From Patescibacteria group bacterium (GTDB taxonomy: Bacteria > Patescibacteriota > JAHJAL01), in NCBI GenBank assembly GCA_018814055.1, contig JAHJAL010000151.1, positions 1 through 9,689 of the forward strand: a stretch of 9,689 nt of DNA, given 5' to 3'. A program made the position numbers and the translations under genes. The notes under the pieces were generated by a model. The model did no database searches and had not been told where the DNA came from. It saw only the letters and a program-made list of their open reading frames with translations. Position 1 is the first letter of the stretch, and every line of letters begins with the position of its first letter. Below, in pieces: positions 6,453-9,689 of this stretch.

Positions 6453-7151
6453 TTATAAACTAGTTTTGCGAATTTTATATGTAATAAAGTGACTATGCGT
6501 TTTATCAATGTTACCAAGCCAGGCGGGAAGGGGGAAATAGCCGGCACCTTTGACGGCTTCAACGGTAAATTCAAAAGTTTCGAAGTATTCTTTTAGTCCA
6601 TATATATTATATATCCGAACGTGATTCCAGGTGTTATATTCGACTTTTTTGCCTCGATGTAGACTATATGGATTACCAATGCTAAGAGATTGGTTGGAGA
6701 AATTGGTTAGTGAAAAGATTTGCCAACCCATGATGGAGGCAAAAATATTGCACCAACTGGAAGCATTTTCGGTGCTAATGATGGCATAGCCGCCGGGTTT
6801 TAGGATGCGGTGAATTTCAGACAAGAAATTATCGGAGTTGGTCAAGTGTTCGATTACTTGGTTGGCATGGATGGCATCAAAGTAATTATCTGGAAACTTA
6901 AATCTGGTATTGAGGTCGAATTTTTCGACGATAATTCCCTGACCAACGGCTTGTTTGATGCGTGAATCTACTATTTCCGCGCCATAGATATGTTTGGTGC
7001 TTATTTTTTTGGCTAGTTTATGAGTAACGATTCCGTCGTCGCAACCCAAGTCGAGAAATTTGGCAGCGGGATTTTTTTCTAGTAAATTTAGAATATTCTG
7101 GTGATTGAGGTTGATGGCTGATTGGTAGAGTTGTATGAGGAAGTTTTTCAT
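6453..7151 (-). CDS. class I SAM-dependent methyltransferase next to wecB
   Basis: The 232-residue protein carries motif I FLDLGCDDG (32-40), the acidic residue after strand beta2 in YGAEIVDSR (56-64), and FDAIHANQVIEHL (91-103). HRILKPGGYAIIST (114-127), the typical end of the core fold, follows. The C-terminal 100 residues (SLHRGKKVEYNTWNHVRIYNI, in pieces from 163 on) resemble the acceptor-side extension of sugar- or lipid-modifying methyltransferases of surface glycan loci, but the target is unknown. It is 11 bp upstream of wecB and in the same direction, so a joint transcript is likely. The space upstream holds the large inverted repeat. The start ATG is 17 bp from the left arm of that repeat and has no ribosome binding site. 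It is not a copy of the methyltransferase at 1017-1628: both begin with MKN but the rest differs. Confidence 0.88.
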   Translation of the reverse strand: MKNFLIQLYQSAINLNHQNILNLLEKNPAAKFLDLGCDDGIVTHKLAKKISTKHIYGAEIVDSRIKQAVGQGIIVEKFDLNTRFKFPDNYFDAIHANQVIEHLTNSDNFLSEIHRILKPGGYAIISTENASSWCNIFASIMGWQIFSLTNFSNQSLSIGNPYSLHRGKKVEYNTWNHVRIYNIYGLKEYFETFEFTVEAVKGAGYFPLPAWLGNIDKTHSHFITYKIRKTSL

Positions 7152-7168
7152 TTTTATAAAAGGTTACG

Positions 7169-7307
7169 AATTGTGTGAAATATTTTGTATTGTATGTGTA
7201 ATTTGCGTGCCGCAGACTCGCTCTTTTTATGATATACATTAGTGTGAGAGCTCAAACAGGTGCGTTCACACAAATTACACATACAATACAAAATATTTCA
7301 CACAATT
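7169..7307. repeat. perfect 37-bp inverted repeat with 65-bp spacer
   Basis: The left arm at 7169-7205 (beginning AATTGTGTGAAATATTTTG) is matched without error by the reverse complement at 7271-7307. The 65-base centre (7206-7270) is less AT-rich and contains GAGCTC (7248-7253). Complementarity continues weakly inside (GTG.CGCA against GTGAACGCA). No flanking target duplication is visible (ttacg on the left, tgagg on the right), and no T tract follows the structure on the minus strand, so it does not look like an ordinary terminator. The right arm includes the last three codons and the stop of the upstream surface protein gene. The element fills nearly all of the 146-bp gap before the methyltransferase. 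Possible natures are a small non-autonomous mobile element, an invertible segment, or a long RNA hairpin that controls the operon. Confidence 0.9.
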
Positions 7308-9689
7308 TGAGGGTTTTTATATTTTTTCATCCCAAATATGAGAATCGCAATTAGTATAACCAATACACTGGCAGCTGCGATTATTAAACCAATATGATAG
7401 ATGGGTGTCAAGATGTAATTGATAACCACTTTGTAATCGCCCGGTTGGTCAATAAGGTAAGCTTGCTGCCAGCCATTGATTAAATCAGGCTGGATGTTGG
7501 AAATTTTTTGGTTGGTGGTGGAGTCATATACTGACATAGTCCAAGCGGGATGATATGTTTCTTTGAATACTACGTAGCCCGGCGTCGTGATATTGGCCTG
7601 GGCGCTGTACTCAACCGGACTGATTTTTTGGTAATTGCTGATTGTATTTTGGTTGTCGGCATTGGTGGATGTACGGTTGGTAAATAGGGCGAGATCATTG
7701 ATAGTGAACGGTTGGTCATAGGTGATTAGCACCAAATCGTTCTCTCCTTCTTTCAAATTGATTGGACCTATTTTTTGCCAAAAGTAGGTTTGGCCGGCGG
7801 CTACTTGGATATCAAAACTTGAATCATTGATACTGCCATAGATAGTGCCGGCGTTGGTGGAGTCCAGGTTGATATATAATTGATATTCGCCCGAGATGGG
7901 AGCATTGATAGCGGCGTGCAGGGTTGAGATGGGGGAAGTTTGGGCGGCTTGGATGGCTGCTTCGTGATAAAAATTGATATGATAAATTTTGAATTCGACA
8001 GGGGGGATTTGGTTGATTTCCAGCCCGTATTGTTTGTGAGGAAGAATTTCAATGCCGAGTAGACGAGGTTGGTGGTATTGGCTGGTTTGTTCCCTTAGGA
8101 GATTGAGAAGATCATAAAATTGTGTTTGGGAATTTGAATCTTCCAAATAAACGGAATCTACCCAGATTTTTTGGTCAATCTCATTGTCATAATCCGAATC
8201 GATACTAAAGGCCAAATCATAGAATCCGATTTGTGGTTCGCTAACTTGTAAATCAAGGGTAAGATATGGGTAATTGTTGAGATCGATAATAGTGTCAATT
8301 ATTAAGTCAGAATATTCAGCCGACTTGGGATCAGAGGAAAATTGGGAGTTGATAGTAATTCGATCTTCACTGCGGGAAATTTCTTGGGTGGTGCTGTCAA
8401 ACGGATTATAAAAATTATTTGTTTGGGATAAATCCAGGGTGAGACTGGTATTGCTTTTTAAATCTTCTAAATCAATCTGTTGGGATGATCTTGGTAATCG
8501 GGCCAGGGTAGTAGATTGGCTAATAAATTGCAGATCGTTTAATGCAAAGGTGAATTTTTGATTGGCATATTGATTCATGTCGGTGGCATACGCTTTGTGA
8601 GGATGAAAGCGCAGGCCAATAATTTTGATTTGGTCGAAATCATTGTATTCGTGTGTATTGGATATAAAATCTGGCAGATAAATATGATTCTGGCCGGGTG
8701 CTAGTTGGTCCCAGACGACGATATCGGCGGTCCTGTCGTTGTTCTCGTCAATTTCCAAACCCATTTCCCAAAACTGCACGGCCTGATCCTGGACTTGGGT
8801 GTTTAGAGATAGAAAGGGGGTTTGTGCTAGATCGATTTTGGTGGGGTAAATGATAGCGGCATACTCATCTTGAGTAGCATTGCCGGTAAAGGTTGCCTCT
8901 ACGGTGAGCGAGTGGCTGGTTTGAGTAAATTTATAATCGGAATATTCGGGAAAATTTTTGTATATTACGGCATTCTGCGATAAGTCAAAATTTATTCGAG
9001 CGGGGATGGCTGTTTGTTGAAAGTTATTTAGCAGGACGTAATTGTTGTTGGCCAGATAATTATTTAGATCTTCAATTTGATTTTGATAATCATCGGCAGG
9101 TATAAGTAAAATTAAACCAACAGTATTTTGGCCGTCAAGATTGGTAACAGTAATTTTTGACTGATCGGAGTTGATTTTTATTTCACCTAAATCCTGCCAA
9201 ATATAATTTTGATTGGTTTGATAGGTATTTACGGTTTTCTGCCAGTCGTGATAATTAATCCGGATTTGCCCTCCATGGGGATTATTGAGTGTTTCGACAA
9301 ATAAACGGTAGTCCTGGGAAAGTATGCCAGTAAGCAATAGATCGAGCTTGGCATATGGACTTTGAGTGGTGGCGGTCAACTTGGAGTGACCAGCAATATC
9401 GGGATCAAACCACCAGGTGTGTTCAGCGGACACCCAAGCACCAGCCGGATTGTTGGTTTGATTGGCGGCTGTGCCCGGCTCGAACCAATAATTATTGGGA
9501 TTTTTCAAAAGAAAATCGAGTTGATTGTTGTTGGAAAATATCAAAGGAGAATTGATGGGATCATGATAGTCTTGGTCTTTGGCAAAAAAGATTCCATCGC
9601 ATTTGGCCGGGCCGGATAGCAGAAATAAATCATTCAATGATTCCCAGTTACCGGAGGTATAACAATTATCGACGGGGGCCAGTTTGTAA
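7298..9689 (-). CDS. large multidomain surface protein, C-terminally membrane-anchored, 5' part outside the window
   Basis: The frame is open to the right edge: 17 codons precede the TTG at 9637-9635, a possible but unconvincing start. I number residues from that TTG (779 to the stop). After an N-terminal part with Cys13, two domain types appear in the order A (about 96-180), B (216-374), B' (399-557), A' (572-653). All look beta-rich, as in jelly-roll or carbohydrate-binding modules. The end contains PGYVVFKETYHPAW (686-699) and QPGDYKVVINY (731-741), then one hydrophobic helix (about 748-769) and a short basic tail KKYK. A phrase like FxExYxPxW before a terminal helix is familiar from the C-terminal part of YfhO-like and other large membrane glycosyltransferases. 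The missing N-terminus may therefore be polytopic (inference). No catalytic motif is visible in this part. The stop codon lies in the inverted repeat. The methyltransferase-wecB-glycosyltransferase genes follow in the same direction. Confidence 0.85.
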   Translation of the reverse strand, partial: YKLAPVDNCYTSGNWESLNDLFLLSGPAKCDGIFFAKDQDYHDPINSPLIFSNNNQLDFLLKNPNNYWFEPGTAANQTNNPAGAWVSAEHTWWFDPDIAGHSKLTATTQSPYAKLDLLLTGILSQDYRLFVETLNNPHGGQIRINYHDWQKTVNTYQTNQNYIWQDLGEIKINSDQSKITVTNLDGQNTVGLILLIPADDYQNQIEDLNNYLANNNYVLLNNFQQTAIPARINFDLSQNAVIYKNFPEYSDYKFTQTSHSLTVEATFTGNATQDEYAAIIYPTKIDLAQTPFLSLNTQVQDQAVQFWEMGLEIDENNDRTADIVVWDQLAPGQNHIYLPDFISNTHEYNDFDQIKIIGLRFHPHKAYATDMNQYANQKFTFALNDLQFISQSTTLARLPRSSQQIDLEDLKSNTSLTLDLSQTNNFYNPFDSTTQEISRSEDRITINSQFSSDPKSAEYSDLIIDTIIDLNNYPYLTLDLQVSEPQIGFYDLAFSIDSDYDNEIDQKIWVDSVYLEDSNSQTQFYDLLNLLREQTSQYHQPRLLGIEILPHKQYGLEINQIPPVEFKIYHINFYHEAAIQAAQTSPISTLHAAINAPISGEYQLYINLDSTNAGTIYGSINDSSFDIQVAAGQTYFWQKIGPINLKEGENDLVLITYDQPFTINDLALFTNRTSTNADNQNTISNYQKISPVEYSAQANITTPGYVVFKETYHPAWTMSVYDSTTNQKISNIQPDLINGWQQAYLIDQPGDYKVVINYILTPIYHIGLIIAAASVLVILIAILIFGMKKYKNPQIV
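7967..8992 (-). repeat. tandem B domains inside the surface protein
   Basis: Two units of about 159 residues lie at 8992-8516 and 8443-7967. They share, in the same order, DLSQ near the start, EY(A/S)(A/D)(L/I)I, ID(L)....P(F/Y)L(S/T)L(N/D), QV, (L/F).ID..(N/Y)D...D, (V/I)WV-like, then (I/L)(I/L)G(L/I)......PHK.Y followed by NQ and a closing F...(D/I). Identity is modest but the order and spacing are constant, so this is an internal duplication of a domain that I do not recognise. The D..(N/Y)D pattern could hold calcium (inference). Confidence 0.7.

Noticed and set aside
7018..7239. Minus-strand ORF of 73 codons starting inside the spacer of the inverted repeat
   Set aside because: It mostly overlaps the start of the methyltransferase in another frame, and its protein shows no recognisable pattern or ribosome binding site.
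7169..7307. Inverted repeat as an ordinary rho-independent terminator
   Set aside because: The loop is 65 bases long, the stem is AT-rich, and no T tract follows it on the minus strand.
9355..9619. Plus-strand ORFs opposite the start of the surface protein fragment
   Set aside because: They are out-of-frame shadows of a long open frame that continues to the window edge, with compositionally odd proteins.
9635..9637. TTG at 9637 as the true start of the surface protein
   Set aside because: The frame stays open for 17 more codons to the edge, there is no signal peptide after this TTG although the domains look extracytoplasmic, and there is no ribosome binding site. The start must lie outside the window.
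1..9689. CRISPR array, tRNA, rRNA or transposase genes
   Set aside because: No regularly spaced repeats, no cloverleaf-like segment and no transposase or recombinase motif were seen in any gap or frame.

Overview
The window most likely comes from a Patescibacteria (CPR) genome, or a similar small-genome uncultured bacterium. The clearest sign is the interrupted gene at 1-936, which belongs to a cysteine- and zinc-rich protein family that I know almost only from CPR genomes. Supporting signs are short AT-rich intergenic gaps, few Shine-Dalgarno sequences, standard TAA/TAG/TGA stops, and large secreted or membrane proteins without close named relatives. The phylum call is an inference from family recognition. 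No rRNA or other marker gene is present.

Layout: one plus-strand gene (1-936, cut by the left edge and broken by a one-base frameshift) converges on a series of minus-strand genes that fills the rest of the window, with a perfect bidirectional terminator hairpin (956-978) between them. Read in the direction of transcription (right to left), the minus-strand series is: the C-terminal ~796 residues of a large surface protein with a C-terminal membrane anchor (7298 to the right edge); a 139-bp inverted-repeat element (7169-7307); a class I methyltransferase (6453-7151); a UDP-GlcNAc 2-epimerase, wecB (5371-6441); a small REP-like palindrome (5311-5357); a GT4 glycosyltransferase (4123-5286); a candidate promoter with paired direct repeats (4073-4118); a secreted protein made of five tandem beta-sandwich-like repeats (1723-3972); a strong terminator (1663-1702); and a second methyltransferase (1017-1628) with its own, probably leaderless, promoter.

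How the genes fit together: the epimerase would supply UDP-ManNAc, the GT4 enzyme would add a sugar to a cell-surface glycan, and the methyltransferase beside wecB could modify a sugar or lipid in the same pathway. The two large extracytoplasmic proteins are built from repeated domains that resemble carbohydrate-binding modules. Together they suggest a locus for building and binding or displaying a surface polysaccharide. This is a reading of context; no substrate can be fixed from the sequence.

The most unusual items are the perfect 37-bp inverted repeat that swallows the stop codon of the surface protein gene, the nested A-B-B-A domain symmetry of that protein, and the five-fold repeat protein behind its own putative regulated promoter. 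All gene-free gaps are shorter than 150 bp and are described below.
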